From the NCBI RefSeq assembly GCF_004028635.1, contig NZ_RQJW01000005.1, positions 558,001 to 622,000 of the forward strand: 64,000 nt of DNA, read 5' to 3'. The notes below the pieces were generated by a model that had not been told where the DNA came from, made no database searches, and saw nothing but the letters and a program-made list of their open reading frames with translations. Below are positions 7,423-15,801 of the stretch, in pieces; positions within the stretch are counted from its first letter, which is position 1, and the number at the start of each line of letters is the position of its first letter. The DNA comes from Streptomyces cyaneus. GTDB taxonomy: Bacteria > Actinomycetota > Actinomycetes > Streptomycetales > Streptomycetaceae. The translations under genes and the position numbers were made by a program.

Positions 7423-8751
7423 CTACTCGGCACTCTCCGCCCGCGTAGCAGTCGACTGCAGCTGCCCGAGGATCGCCGCCGGGCTGCCGCCGGACGAGAC
7501 CGTCTTGCCGATGCGCTTCTTGATGTCCGCACTGACCGCGGCCCAGGACGTCCGGCCGACCGGGTAGAGCTCGGACAGCGGGAGTTCCTCGAGGAAGGGC
7601 TTGAGGTCGGCGTCCCCGTCGGCCTCGGTCATCACCGTGGACGCGGAGTTCGTGACGGGCAACAGGTCGTACTCGCGGGAGAAGTCCAGGACGTTCTGCT
7701 TGTCGTAGACGAAGTCGAGGAACTCGCCCACCTGCTCGGCATGGCCGTTCTGCTTGAAGGCCATCATCCAGTCGGCCACGCCCATGGACATCTTGGTGGG
7801 ACCGTCCACGCCGGGCATGGGCACCATGCCGAACTTCACGCCCTTCTTCGCGGCCATCTGCATCAGCGAGGGGTGACCGTTGAGCATGCCGACGTCACCG
7901 GCCGCGAACGCCGAGAACGCGTCGGCCCGGTTGAGCTCGCCGGGCGCGACCGGGCCGGTGAGCCCCCTGCCGACCAGGTTGTTCTTGAGCCAGTCGAAAG
8001 TGGCGACGTTCTCCGCGGAGTCGATGCTGTACGTGCCGAGGCCGTAGTCGGTGTAGCCGCCCCCGCCGCTGAGCAGCCACTGCATGGTCTCGGCCTGCGC
8101 CTCCTCGGGCCCGAGCGGCAGCGCGTACGGGTACTTCACGCCGTCCGCCTTGAGCGCCGCGGCGTCGGCGGCCAGCTCCTTCCAGGTCGTCGGCGCGGTG
8201 AGGCCGGCCTCCTGGAAGAGGGTCTTGTTGTAGAAGAGCAGGCGCGTGGAGGAGGCGAACGGAATGCCGTACTGCACCCCGTTGACCTGCCCGGCGTCCG
8301 CGAGCTGCGGGACGAAGTCGGCCTGGGTGGGGATGGAGAGCAGGTCGTCGGCCTCGTAGAGGAGGTCCTTCGCGGCGTAGTCGGCGTACGCGCCGATCTG
8401 CGCCATGTCCGGCGCCTTCCCGGCGTCGACCATCTCCTTGACCTTGGCGTCGACGTCGTTCCAGGAGTACACCGTGACGTCGATCGTCACGCCGGGGTGC
8501 TCGGCCTCATACGCCTTGACGAGCTTGTCCCAGTACTTCTGGGAACCGTTCGCCGCACTGTCCCCGTAGTCCGCGGCGACCAGCCTCAGCGTCACCTCGT
8601 CCGAACCACCGGTCAGCCCGCAGCCGCCCAGAACCGCCGTCAGGCCCAGCGCGGACACCGCCGCGATCACTCCCGTACGTCCCGTACGCCTACGCCGCTG
8701 CACGCAAACCCGCCCCACACCCATGTTCGAAACTTTCGAAACGTCATACAT
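7423..8751 (-). CDS. ABC-type sugar-binding lipoprotein, orphan
   Basis: Extracellular solute-binding protein family 1. 442 residues from ATG 8751, with GGGGG five bases upstream. It has an Arg-rich n-region (QRRRRTGRTG), a hydrophobic segment, then the lipobox LGGC (C44). The mature body carries the two-lobed fold motifs WDKLVKAYEAEHPGV and VYSWNDVD. No permease or ATPase genes are adjacent, so it would need partners elsewhere; MsiK (42893) is a possible shared ATPase. It is divergent from nagK across a region with DasR-like sites, suggesting an amino-sugar ligand, but a palindrome over its start codon resembles operators of xyloside-type LacI regulators. The substrate is unknown. Confidence 0.88.
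   Translation of the reverse strand: MYDVSKVSNMGVGRVCVQRRRRTGRTGVIAAVSALGLTAVLGGCGLTGGSDEVTLRLVAADYGDSAANGSQKYWDKLVKAYEAEHPGVTIDVTVYSWNDVDAKVKEMVDAGKAPDMAQIGAYADYAAKDLLYEADDLLSIPTQADFVPQLADAGQVNGVQYGIPFASSTRLLFYNKTLFQEAGLTAPTTWKELAADAAALKADGVKYPYALPLGPEEAQAETMQWLLSGGGGYTDYGLGTYSIDSAENVATFDWLKNNLVGRGLTGPVAPGELNRADAFSAFAAGDVGMLNGHPSLMQMAAKKGVKFGMVPMPGVDGPTKMSMGVADWMMAFKQNGHAEQVGEFLDFVYDKQNVLDFSREYDLLPVTNSASTVMTEADGDADLKPFLEELPLSELYPVGRTSWAAVSADIKKRIGKTVSSGGSPAAILGQLQSTATRAESAE
8726..8740. promoter_or_regulatory. 15-bp palindrome (candidate LacI/ROK operator) over the lipoprotein start
   Basis: TTCGAAA-N-TTTCGAA is perfectly symmetric. It lies 11-25 bp inside the 5' end of the lipoprotein gene, in the codons for VSKVSN. 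The core CGAAANTTTCG resembles operators of Streptomyces sugar-responsive LacI/ROK repressors. The assignment to a regulator is inference. Confidence 0.5.
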
Positions 8752-8761
8752 ATTGCCCCCA

Positions 8762-8777
8762 TAAGGTCTACACCACG
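8762..8777. promoter_or_regulatory. Weak dre-like site (DasR), copy 1
   Basis: TAAGGTCTACACCACG matches 11 of 16 positions of the DasR-responsive element consensus. It lies two bases from the better site at 8780-8795 and together with it forms a larger imperfect inverted repeat. Confidence 0.5.
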
Positions 8778-8779
8778 TA

Positions 8780-8795
8780 AGTGGACTAGACCTCT
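8780..8795. promoter_or_regulatory. DasR-responsive element (dre) upstream of nagKA
   Basis: AGTGGACTAGACCTCT matches 14 of 16 positions of the dre consensus (A-C/G-TGGTCTAGACCA-C/G-T). It sits 29 bp before the nagK start, in the divergent gap shared with the lipoprotein gene. DasR, the GlcNAc-responsive GntR repressor, is known to control nagKA in S. coelicolor. Confidence 0.75.
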
Positions 8796-8823
8796 CGCGG
8801 GTGCGCAAGACACACTGTTCCCC

Positions 8824-9777
8824 GTGAGACATGTCATCGCCCTCGACGTGGGCGGCACCGGGATGAAGGCCGCCCTGGCGGCAGCGAGCGGCGCTGTGAC
8901 GCCCCTGCTCCACCAGGCCCGCCGCCCGACCGGGCGCGAGCGCGGGCCGGACGCGGTCGTCGAGGGCATCCTCGACTTCGCCGCCGAGCTGCGCGCGCAC
9001 GGCGAGCAGCACTTCGGCGAGCCCGCGGCCGCCGTCGGCGTCGCCGTCCCCGGCATCGTCGACGAGGAGCGCGGCATCGCCGCCTACTCGGCCAACCTGG
9101 GCTGGCGGGACGTACCCCTGCGGCAGCTGCTCACCGAACGGCTCGGCGGCATCCCGGTCGCCCTCGGCCACGACGTGCGCACCGGCGGTCTCGCCGAGGG
9201 CCGGATCGGCGCGGGCAAGGGCGCCGACCGTTTCCTCTTCGTACCGCTCGGCACCGGGATCGCCGGCGCCATCGGCATCGACGGCCGGGTCGAGGCGGGT
9301 GCGCACGGCTTCGCGGGCGAGATCGGCCACATCGTCGTACGGCCCGGCGGGCCCGCCTGTCCGTGCGGGCAGCGCGGCTGTCTGGAGCGGTTCGCCTCCG
9401 CGGCGGCGGTGAGCGAGGCGTGGGCCGCCGCCTGCGGGGACCCCGAGGCGGACGCGGCGGACTGCGCCAAGGCCGTCGCGTCCGGCGACCCGAACGCCGT
9501 ACGGGTGTGGCAGGAGGCCGTGGACGCCCTCGCCGACGGCCTGGTCACCGCCCTCACCCTGCTGGACCCCCGCACCCTGATCATCGGTGGCGGCCTGGCC
9601 GAGGCGGGGGAAACCTTGTTCACACCGCTACGGGACGCCGTCCGGCGGCGGGTCACGTTCCAGAAGCTGCCGGAGATCGTCCCGGCGGCCCTCGGAGACA
9701 CGTCCGGTTGCCTCGGCGCCGGCCTACTGGCCTGGGATCTCCTCGACCACATCAACCGTACGGAGGTAACTCCCTGA
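8824..9777 (+). CDS. nagK: N-acetylglucosamine kinase (ROK family)
   Basis: Phosphorylates GlcNAc to GlcNAc-6-phosphate. 317 residues from GTG 8824. ATP phosphate motif DVGGTGMK (residues 7-14) and the ROK zinc signature H-x(7)-GPACPCGQRGCLE are both present. Orthologous by order and sequence to the S. coelicolor nagK of the nagKA operon. No convincing Shine-Dalgarno is visible before the GTG, so the mRNA may be leaderless or weakly initiated. The stop TGA overlaps the nagA ATG by one base (TGATG), so the two are translationally coupled. Confidence 0.93.
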   Translation: MRHVIALDVGGTGMKAALAAASGAVTPLLHQARRPTGRERGPDAVVEGILDFAAELRAHGEQHFGEPAAAVGVAVPGIVDEERGIAAYSANLGWRDVPLRQLLTERLGGIPVALGHDVRTGGLAEGRIGAGKGADRFLFVPLGTGIAGAIGIDGRVEAGAHGFAGEIGHIVVRPGGPACPCGQRGCLERFASAAAVSEAWAAACGDPEADAADCAKAVASGDPNAVRVWQEAVDALADGLVTALTLLDPRTLIIGGGLAEAGETLFTPLRDAVRRRVTFQKLPEIVPAALGDTSGCLGAGLLAWDLLDHINRTEVTP

Positions 9778-10988
9778 TGGCAGCCGACCTGGGGGCGCGG
9801 GGAACTGCGCGAGCAACCACACACAACCCGCACCCCGCAACCGCCAAGGCGCCCCTCGTCCTGTCCGGCGCCAACGTGGTCATGCCGACGGGAACCCTCA
9901 AAGACGCCCAAGTGATCGTCGACGGCACCCGAATCGCCGACACAGCTTCAGAAAACGCTCACCGCATCGACCTCACCGGCCACTGGCTGGTACCCGGCTT
10001 CGTGGACATCCACAACCACGGCGGCGGTGGAGCCTCGTTCACCTCAGGCACGCCGGACGACGTGGTCAAGGGCATCCACACCCACCGCCTGCACGGCACG
10101 ACCACCCTCGTCGCCTCCACGGTCACCGGCGACATGGACTTCCTGACCCAGCGGGCCGGCCTCCTCTCCGAACTGGCCGAGCAGGGCGACATCGCCGGCA
10201 TCCACTTCGAGGGCCCGTTCATCTCCCCGTGCCGCAAGGGCGCCCACTCCGAGGAACTGCTGCGCGACCCGGACCCGGCGGAGGTCCGCAAGCTGATCGA
10301 CGCCGCGCGGGGCAGGGCCACGATGGTCACCCTCGCCACCGAACTCCCCGGCGGCCTCGACTCCGTACGCCTCCTCGCCGAGCACGGCGTCATCGCGGCG
10401 ATCGGGCACACGGACGCGTCGTACGAGCAGACGGTGGAGGCGATCGAGGCGGGCGCGACGGTCGCCACGCACCTGTTCAACGCGATGCCGCCGCTCGGCC
10501 ACCGTGAGCCGGGCCCGATCGCGGCCCTGCTGGAGGACGAGCGGGTGACCGTCGAGCTGATCAACGACGGCACCCACCTGCACCCGGCCGCCCTGGGGCT
10601 GGCGTTCCGTCACGCGGGCGCGGACCGGGTCGCGTTCATCACGGACGCGATGGACGCGGCCGGCTTCGGCGACGGCCGCTACATGCTCGGCCCGCTGGAA
10701 GTGGAAGTCGCCGACGGTGTGGCCCGCCTCGTCGAGGGCGGCTCGATCGCGGGGTCCACCCTGACCCTCGACCGCGCCTTCAAGCGGGCGGTGACGATCG
10801 ACCGACTGCCCGTCGAGGACGCGGTGGCGGCCCTGTCCGCCAACCCCGCCAGGCTGCTCGGCCGGTACGACCGCATCGGCTCACTGGAGCCCGGCAAGGA
10901 CGCCGACCTGGTCCTGCTGGACTCCGACTTCGACCTCAAGGGCGTGATGCGCCGGGGCGAATGGGTGGTTGAACCCCAACTGGGGTGA
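9777..10988 (+). CDS. nagA: N-acetylglucosamine-6-phosphate deacetylase
   Basis: Deacetylates GlcNAc-6-P to glucosamine-6-P and acetate. 403 residues. Metal ligands: HNHGGGG, Glu in HFEGPF, AIGHTDAS and THLFNAMPP; catalytic Asp in ITDAMDAAG. The ATG at 9777 overlaps the nagK stop and has GGAGG at 9762-9766. The first 20 or so residues (MAADLGARGTARATTHN...) are encoded by a copy of the dispersed repeat seen at 1753-1775 and precede the family's normal beginning near APLVLSGANVV. The protein is thus about 22 residues longer at the N-terminus than I expect for the family. Controlled with nagK by DasR. Confidence 0.94.
   Translation: MAADLGARGTARATTHNPHPATAKAPLVLSGANVVMPTGTLKDAQVIVDGTRIADTASENAHRIDLTGHWLVPGFVDIHNHGGGGASFTSGTPDDVVKGIHTHRLHGTTTLVASTVTGDMDFLTQRAGLLSELAEQGDIAGIHFEGPFISPCRKGAHSEELLRDPDPAEVRKLIDAARGRATMVTLATELPGGLDSVRLLAEHGVIAAIGHTDASYEQTVEAIEAGATVATHLFNAMPPLGHREPGPIAALLEDERVTVELINDGTHLHPAALGLAFRHAGADRVAFITDAMDAAGFGDGRYMLGPLEVEVADGVARLVEGGSIAGSTLTLDRAFKRAVTIDRLPVEDAVAALSANPARLLGRYDRIGSLEPGKDADLVLLDSDFDLKGVMRRGEWVVEPQLG
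9791..9813. repeat. Dispersed GC-rich repeat, copy 2, inside the nagA coding sequence
   Basis: Shares 21 consecutive identical bases with 1754-1774. It begins 14 bp downstream of the nagA start codon and is read in frame as LGARGTAR. Confidence 0.75.
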
Positions 10989-11130
10989 TGTGTCCCGCTG
11001 TTGAGGGCGGCGGTTGTCCTGGGAGACTGGGACGGCCGCCGCCCGTTTGGCATGATCAGGCCTCCGGGCGAAGCGTCCGGCAGACAGACGGCAAACACAT
11101 CGCGAACTTCTTCGGGGGAGGTCGGCCCAG

Positions 11131-12060
11131 GTGATCCTCACGGTCACGCTGAACACCGCTCTCGACATCACCTATCGCGTACGGGCACTGCGGCCCCACG
11201 CGTCCCACCGGGTCTCCGAGGTGACAGAGCGCCCCGGCGGCAAGGGCCTGAACGTGGCCCGCGTCCTGGCGGCCCTGGGGCACGAGGTGACGGTCACCGG
11301 CTTCGCGGGCGGCGCGACGGGCCGCGTCGTACAGGAGCAGCTCACGGCCACGCCGGGCGTGGTGGACGCGCTGGTCCCGGTGACGGGCGCGACCCGACGC
11401 ACGATCGCCGTGGTCGACGAGCGAACCGGCGACACGACCCAGCTCAACGAACCGGGCCCGACGATCACCTCCGCCGAGTGGTCCGCCTTCCAGGAGGCGT
11501 ACGAGGATCTTCTCCCGTCGGCTTCCGCGGTGGCCCTGTGCGGCAGCCTGCCGCCGGGCGTGCCGGTGGGGGCGTACGCCGGTCTGGTACGGGCCGCACG
11601 CGCGGCGGAGGTTCCGGTGCTGCTGGACACCAGCGGCGAGGCACTGCGCCGGGGCGTCGCCGCCCGCCCGGACATCATCAAGCCCAACGCCGACGAGCTG
11701 GCCGAACTGACCGGCTCCCACGAGCCGTTGCGCGCCACCCAGGACGCCCGTCGACGCGGGGCGCGCGCGGTGATCGCCTCCCTGGGCACGGAGGGCCTGC
11801 TGGCGGCGACCCCCGAGGGCCGCTGGCGAGCCACCCCACCCGCGCGCCTCCACGGCAACCCGACCGGCGCGGGCGACGCGGTGGTCGCGGGCCTGCTGTC
11901 GGGCCTGGTCGAGCACCTGCCGTGGCCGGACCGGCTGGCCCGCGCGGCGGCGCTGAGCGCGGCGACCGTGCTGGCACCGGTGGCGGGGGAGTTCGAGCGG
12001 AGGGCTTACGAGGAGTTGCTGGGGCGGGTGGCGGTGACCGGGGAGGTCACCGCGGCCTGA
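11131..12060 (+). CDS. PfkB-family sugar-phosphate kinase (1-phosphofructokinase type)
   Basis: Ribokinase-fold kinase, 309 residues from GTG 11131 with GAGG upstream. Substrate-side motif PGGKGLNVARVL, then IIKPNADELAELTG, and the PfkB signature 2 GNPTGAGDAVVAGLL with catalytic Asp. The closest subfamilies are 1-phosphofructokinase and tagatose-6-phosphate kinase. Sequence alone does not separate them. It follows nagA with a 142-bp gap, so it may form part of the amino-sugar catabolic set or have its own promoter. Its stop lies one base from the stop of the convergent membrane-protein gene. Confidence 0.87.
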   Translation: MILTVTLNTALDITYRVRALRPHASHRVSEVTERPGGKGLNVARVLAALGHEVTVTGFAGGATGRVVQEQLTATPGVVDALVPVTGATRRTIAVVDERTGDTTQLNEPGPTITSAEWSAFQEAYEDLLPSASAVALCGSLPPGVPVGAYAGLVRAARAAEVPVLLDTSGEALRRGVAARPDIIKPNADELAELTGSHEPLRATQDARRRGARAVIASLGTEGLLAATPEGRWRATPPARLHGNPTGAGDAVVAGLLSGLVEHLPWPDRLARAAALSAATVLAPVAGEFERRAYEELLGRVAVTGEVTAA

Positions 12061-12061
12061 T

Positions 12062-13024
12062 CTACGACTCGTACCAGCCCTTGACCAGCCACATCTGGTC
12101 GAGGAGCGCGTCACACTGGTTGCCCTGCTCGCACGAGACCTTGATCGTGTTCGTGCCCTTGTTGAGCTGGATCCAGTTGTAGGTCTTCGTCCAGCCCTTC
12201 GCGTAGTCGCCCTCGGGGCCGCCCGACCAGTTCTTCAGGTCGACCGGGGAGTCGGAGGGCGTGCCGTTGACCGTGAGGGTGGCGTTCTGGTCCTTGCCGG
12301 GGACGCTGTAGCCGACGAACACGGTGTACTTGCCGGACTTCGGGATGCCGTTGACGGTCCAGGTGACCGAGGAGCCGACCTGGTTGAACCCCTGGACGTA
12401 GACGCCGCCGTCCGCCTTGGCGCCCTTGATGTCGGACGCGGTGGCGGCGGTGCCGCCGAGGGCCAGGGCCTTGACGTCGATCGTCGGGAGGTCCTCTTCG
12501 GCCGCCTGGCTGTTGCTGTTCGACGGGCTCGGCGCGGTGCTCTGCTGGGACTGCGACGGCGTGGACTGCGCCTCGTTGCCCTTGTCGCCCTTGTCGTCGT
12601 CGCCGCCCAGCATCGCCACGCCGATGCCTATGACGACCGCAACGACCACCGCGATCGCGCCGATCAGCAGGCCCTTGGTGTTGGGGCCCCCGCCGCGGCC
12701 GCCCCCGGAGCCGCTGCCGCCGCTGTACGCCGGCTGCTGCTGGGCCGTCGGTGCCCCGCCGGGGAACGTCTCCGGTGCGGAGTAGTGGGCGTTCGGCTGG
12801 CCGTACGTGCCCTGCTGCTGCGGTACCTGGCCGTAGGCCGCCGTCGACTGCTGCTGGCCGTACTGGCGCTGGCCGACCGCTCGCACCCGGTTGACCGAGC
12901 CCGGGTAGCCGTAGCCCCCGCCCCCGGACGGCGGCTGGGCGCCGTTGGCCTGCCCGTCGGCGTAGAGGTAGCCGAACGGGTCGTCGTCCTCGGGCGTAGT
13001 GGCGCCGTTGTTGCCGGACGTCAT
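12062..13024 (-). CDS. Single-pass membrane protein with C-terminal CBM-like domain
   Basis: 320 residues. Cytoplasmic N-terminus rich in Gly/Gln/Tyr/Pro (residues 1-115), one transmembrane helix at about 118-140 (IGAIAVVVAVVIGIGVAML), an acidic Ser/Pro/Gln linker, and a beta-rich C-terminal domain (about 190-320) with WTVNGIPKSGKYTVFVGY and a closing Cys pair (SCEQGNQC). It resembles CBM35/CBM6-type carbohydrate-binding modules. Start at ATG 13024 with GGAG eight bases upstream. Probably binds envelope or extracellular glycans. No catalytic domain is seen. Convergent with the PfkB kinase gene. Confidence 0.75.
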   Translation of the reverse strand: MTSGNNGATTPEDDDPFGYLYADGQANGAQPPSGGGGYGYPGSVNRVRAVGQRQYGQQQSTAAYGQVPQQQGTYGQPNAHYSAPETFPGGAPTAQQQPAYSGGSGSGGGRGGGPNTKGLLIGAIAVVVAVVIGIGVAMLGGDDDKGDKGNEAQSTPSQSQQSTAPSPSNSNSQAAEEDLPTIDVKALALGGTAATASDIKGAKADGGVYVQGFNQVGSSVTWTVNGIPKSGKYTVFVGYSVPGKDQNATLTVNGTPSDSPVDLKNWSGGPEGDYAKGWTKTYNWIQLNKGTNTIKVSCEQGNQCDALLDQMWLVKGWYES

Positions 13025-13141
13025 CCCTAGGTACTCCTCACCAGGTGCGGGCGGATGCGATTGGGGTCAGAATGGCGAGCCTACCCGCTCCTGCTGACCC
13101 AAACGGGTGACTCGGATCGCATCAGCTCGCTGACCTGGGAG

Positions 13142-14797
13142 TTACCCAGCGCGTCTGTGCTGTTTGGGACGAGATCGTTTCTCTACGTACATCCGCTCGT
13201 CGGCGGACTTCAACACTTCGTCCGCAGTCATCCCGCAGTGCGCCCACCCGATGCCGAAGCTGGCGCCCACCCGTACGGCACGGCCTTCCGCCCGGATGGG
13301 CTGGATGATCTCGTTGCGCAGACGTACGGCGAGGTCCTGGGCGTCGGCCCGGCCGAGCCCGTCGGCGAGGATCACGAACTCGTCGCCGCCGAGCCGGGCG
13401 ACGGTGTCGCCGTCGCGGACCCCGCGCGTCAGCCGCCTGGCGACCTCGATGAGAACCGCGTCACCCGCGTTGTGCCCGAACCGGTCGTTGATCGACTTGA
13501 AGCCGTCGAGGTCGCAGAAGAGGACCGCGAGCCCCTTGGCGCCGTCGTCGCGCCCGCCCTCGACCGGGGCGACGGTGTGCACGTGATGGTCGTATGCGTC
13601 GTACGCCGCCGCGCCGGGGAAGTCGAAGCCGTGCCCGTTGGCGTCGTAGACGGCGGGGTGGCCGTAGGCCGCGTCCGTGGACTCCAGGGCGCCCGCGTGG
13701 GCGGGGCGCTTGCACAGGCGCGCGGAGAGGCGGGAGCGCAGCTCGGCGGAGTTCGGCAGGCCGGTGAGGGAGTCGTGGGAGGCGCGGTGGGCGAGCTGGA
13801 GCTCGCGGCGCTTGCGCTCCTCGATGTCCTCGACGTGGGTGAGCAGGAAGCGGGGGCCGTCGGCGGCGTCGGCGACGACGCTGTTGCGCAGGGACACCCA
13901 GACGTACGACCCGTCACGGCGCCCGAGCCTGAGCTCCGCCCGGCCGCCCTCCGCCGACGTACGCAGCAGCGTGCCGATGTCCTCGGGGTGGACGAGGTCG
14001 GAGAAGGAGTAGCGGCGCATCGCGGAGGCGGGGCGGCCCAGCAGACGGCAGAGCGCGTCATTGGTCCGGAGGATCCGGCCGTGCTGGTCACCGCCCATCT
14101 CGGCGATGGCCATGCCGGAGGGGGCGTACTCGAAGGCCTGCCTGAAGCTTTCCTCACTCGCGCGCAGGGCCTGCTGCTCGCGTTCCAGCCGGACCAGTGC
14201 CCGCTGCATATTCGCGCGTAGACGTGCGTTGCTGATGGCGATGGCGGCCTGGAACGCGTACATCTGGAGCGCCTCGCGCCCCCAGGCGCCCGGCAGCCGG
14301 CCGTTGCGCGGCCGGTCCACGGACAGGACGCCGATCAGCTCACCGCATGCGCTGCCCTGCACGCCGGGTGTGTACATCGGCGCGAACAGCCGGTCCGAGG
14401 GGTGCCACTCGTCCTCGAAGCGGGGCGCGGGGCCGTCGGTGTACCACTGCGGTACGTCGTCGTCGTCGAGTATCCAGCCCTCGGTGTGCGGGATGAAGAC
14501 CAGGTCGCCCCAGCGCTCGCCCATGGCCAGCCGGCGCTCCCAGGAGTCACGGGAGCCGACGCGGCCGGTGATGAGGGCCTCGGCGGCGGGGTTGCCGGAG
14601 AAGGCGGCGACGACGAGATCGCCGTCGGGGCGTACGAGGTTGACGCACGCGAGCTCGTAGCCGAGGCCGGCTACAACGCCGTCGGCAACGGTCTGCAGCG
14701 TGTCCGCCAGGCTGCGGGCCGTATTCATGTCAGCCATGACCTGGTGCACTTGTCGCAGGGTCGCAAGACGGACATACGGCTCCGACTCGGTCTCCAT
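13142..14797 (-). CDS. cdgB: Diguanylate cyclase CdgB (GAF-PAS-GGDEF)
   Basis: Makes c-di-GMP, which in Streptomyces dimerises BldD to hold back development. 551 residues: GAF-type domain (about 20-190), a coiled segment (RLEREQQALRASEESFRQAF), PAS domain (about 215-330), GGDEF domain (about 345-545). The active motif GGDEF is intact at 470-474, and the product-inhibition I-site RDGD (461-464) sits five residues upstream. A Gly/Tyr/His-rich insert (about 390-430) lies in the early GGDEF domain. Domain order and neighbourhood match S. coelicolor CdgB (SCO4281, from memory). BldD-type and Crp-type sites lie upstream. Confidence 0.9.
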   Translation of the reverse strand: METESEPYVRLATLRQVHQVMADMNTARSLADTLQTVADGVVAGLGYELACVNLVRPDGDLVVAAFSGNPAAEALITGRVGSRDSWERRLAMGERWGDLVFIPHTEGWILDDDDVPQWYTDGPAPRFEDEWHPSDRLFAPMYTPGVQGSACGELIGVLSVDRPRNGRLPGAWGREALQMYAFQAAIAISNARLRANMQRALVRLEREQQALRASEESFRQAFEYAPSGMAIAEMGGDQHGRILRTNDALCRLLGRPASAMRRYSFSDLVHPEDIGTLLRTSAEGGRAELRLGRRDGSYVWVSLRNSVVADAADGPRFLLTHVEDIEERKRRELQLAHRASHDSLTGLPNSAELRSRLSARLCKRPAHAGALESTDAAYGHPAVYDANGHGFDFPGAAAYDAYDHHVHTVAPVEGGRDDGAKGLAVLFCDLDGFKSINDRFGHNAGDAVLIEVARRLTRGVRDGDTVARLGGDEFVILADGLGRADAQDLAVRLRNEIIQPIRAEGRAVRVGASFGIGWAHCGMTADEVLKSADERMYVEKRSRPKQHRRAG

Positions 14798-14898
14798 GCT
14801 CGCCCTCCCCCCGAGACCTCGCAGCGAATCAAGGGTCCTACTTCGGCGTAACGTCCCTTGCTAGTCCCCGCCACTGAATCACAGCGCGCTGCCCACTC

Positions 14899-14913
14899 GG
14901 TACACAGGGTCAA
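14899..14913. promoter_or_regulatory. Candidate BldD box upstream of cdgB
   Basis: GGTACACAGGGTCAA fits the BldD consensus nTnACnC(A/T)GnGTnAn at every fixed position but the first T. It is 102 bp upstream of the cdgB start. BldD control of cdgB is established in S. coelicolor; the site assignment here is by eye. Confidence 0.6.
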
Positions 14914-14927
14914 CAATTAATGGCCCT

Positions 14928-14943
14928 TGTGACTCAAGTCACA
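14928..14943. promoter_or_regulatory. Candidate Crp (cAMP receptor) site upstream of cdgB
   Basis: TGTGACTCAAGTCACA is a near-perfect TGTGA-N6-TCACA palindrome. It also fits the Streptomyces Crp motif GTG-N6-GNCAC. It lies 131 bp upstream of cdgB and 15 bp from the BldD-type box. Confidence 0.6.
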
Positions 14944-15216
14944 GGTAAACGTGAACAATTGAGCGGTGTTTCTGCGTTTTTCCTGTGCGTTTACTGAACG
15001 CAAACTTTGTGTGCGTGTGGAGATGCCACGAACCGGTTCTGAACAGGCGCGTCCGGAGTCCGTCCGGAGTCCTAGGTCCGTTCTCGGGCGAAGGGCCGAT
15101 GTGGCGTGTGCGGGACTGACATTAGCGTTTTCGGCGTGCCGAACACTTCTCCCCCCGCGCCGCCCGTGACCGCCCTCCTCCCCACCGCCCGGAGTGCTTG
15201 CGGGCATGCTGTGGGA

Positions 15217-15735
15217 GTGAGCAACGACGAGTTCCGTGCCGCCATGTCGCGGCTGGCCGCGGGTGTGGTCCTGGTGACCGCGCTGGAGCCGCCGCTGGAC
15301 CCGGACGACCCGCACGCGCCGGCCGGTGAGGACGTCGGCATGACGGCGACGGCGTTCATGTCGGTGTCCCTGGACCCGCCGTTGGTGCTGGTCAGCCTGC
15401 GTGAGGGCTCCCGCATGGACGACCTGCTCGCCGAGCAGCCCCTGTGGGCGGTCTCGGTCCTCGCCGAGAGCCAGCGCCACATCGCCGGCCGCTTCGCCAT
15501 GAAGGGCCGCGTCAGCGACCGACTGCTGTTCGCCGACATCCCCTACATCCGCGGCAAGGAGAGCGGCGCCCCTCTGGTGGGTGGCGCGCTGGCCACCCTG
15601 GAGTGCCGCACCGAGCAACGGGTTACGGCGGGCGACCACACTCTGGTGATCGGCCGTGTCCTGTCGGCCTCGCTGCCGAGTTCGGACGGCGGGCCACTGA
15701 CGTATTTCCGGGGACGGTACCGGCAGTTGGGGTGA
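15217..15735 (+). CDS. Flavin reductase-like FMN-binding protein
   Basis: 172 residues, HpaC/FRP-type split-barrel fold. It starts SNDEFRAAMSRLAAGVVLVTA and shows the family run MTATAFMSVSLDPPLVLVSL followed by ISAxL-like WAVSVLAESQRHIAGRFA and C-terminal GPLTYFRGRYRQL. Such enzymes reduce FMN with NAD(P)H for a partner monooxygenase. No monooxygenase is adjacent. Start at GTG 15217 (GGGA just upstream); GTG 15211 is an in-frame alternative. Between the start and the flavin motif there is an Asp/Pro-rich insertion (EPPLDPDDPHAPAGED). Confidence 0.85.
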   Translation: MSNDEFRAAMSRLAAGVVLVTALEPPLDPDDPHAPAGEDVGMTATAFMSVSLDPPLVLVSLREGSRMDDLLAEQPLWAVSVLAESQRHIAGRFAMKGRVSDRLLFADIPYIRGKESGAPLVGGALATLECRTEQRVTAGDHTLVIGRVLSASLPSSDGGPLTYFRGRYRQLG

Positions 15736-15801
15736 ACTCCGCAGCCGGGGGCGGGAACAATTCCATGGCCCACAACTGATCATCCGCCTTACCGTGCCGG
15801 G

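Larger units (their letters stand above)
14798..15216. other. Divergent regulatory region cdgB / flavin reductase
   Basis: 419 bp without a gene. AT-richer than its surroundings around 14900-15020. It holds the BldD-type and Crp-type sites listed separately and the short palindrome ACGCAAACTTTGTGTGCG near 14999-15016. Confidence 0.6.

Noticed and set aside
14928..14943. Considered the TGTGACTCAAGTCACA palindrome as a BldD box
   Set aside because: Half-site spacing is one base shorter than in the BldD consensus; the Crp motif fits better.
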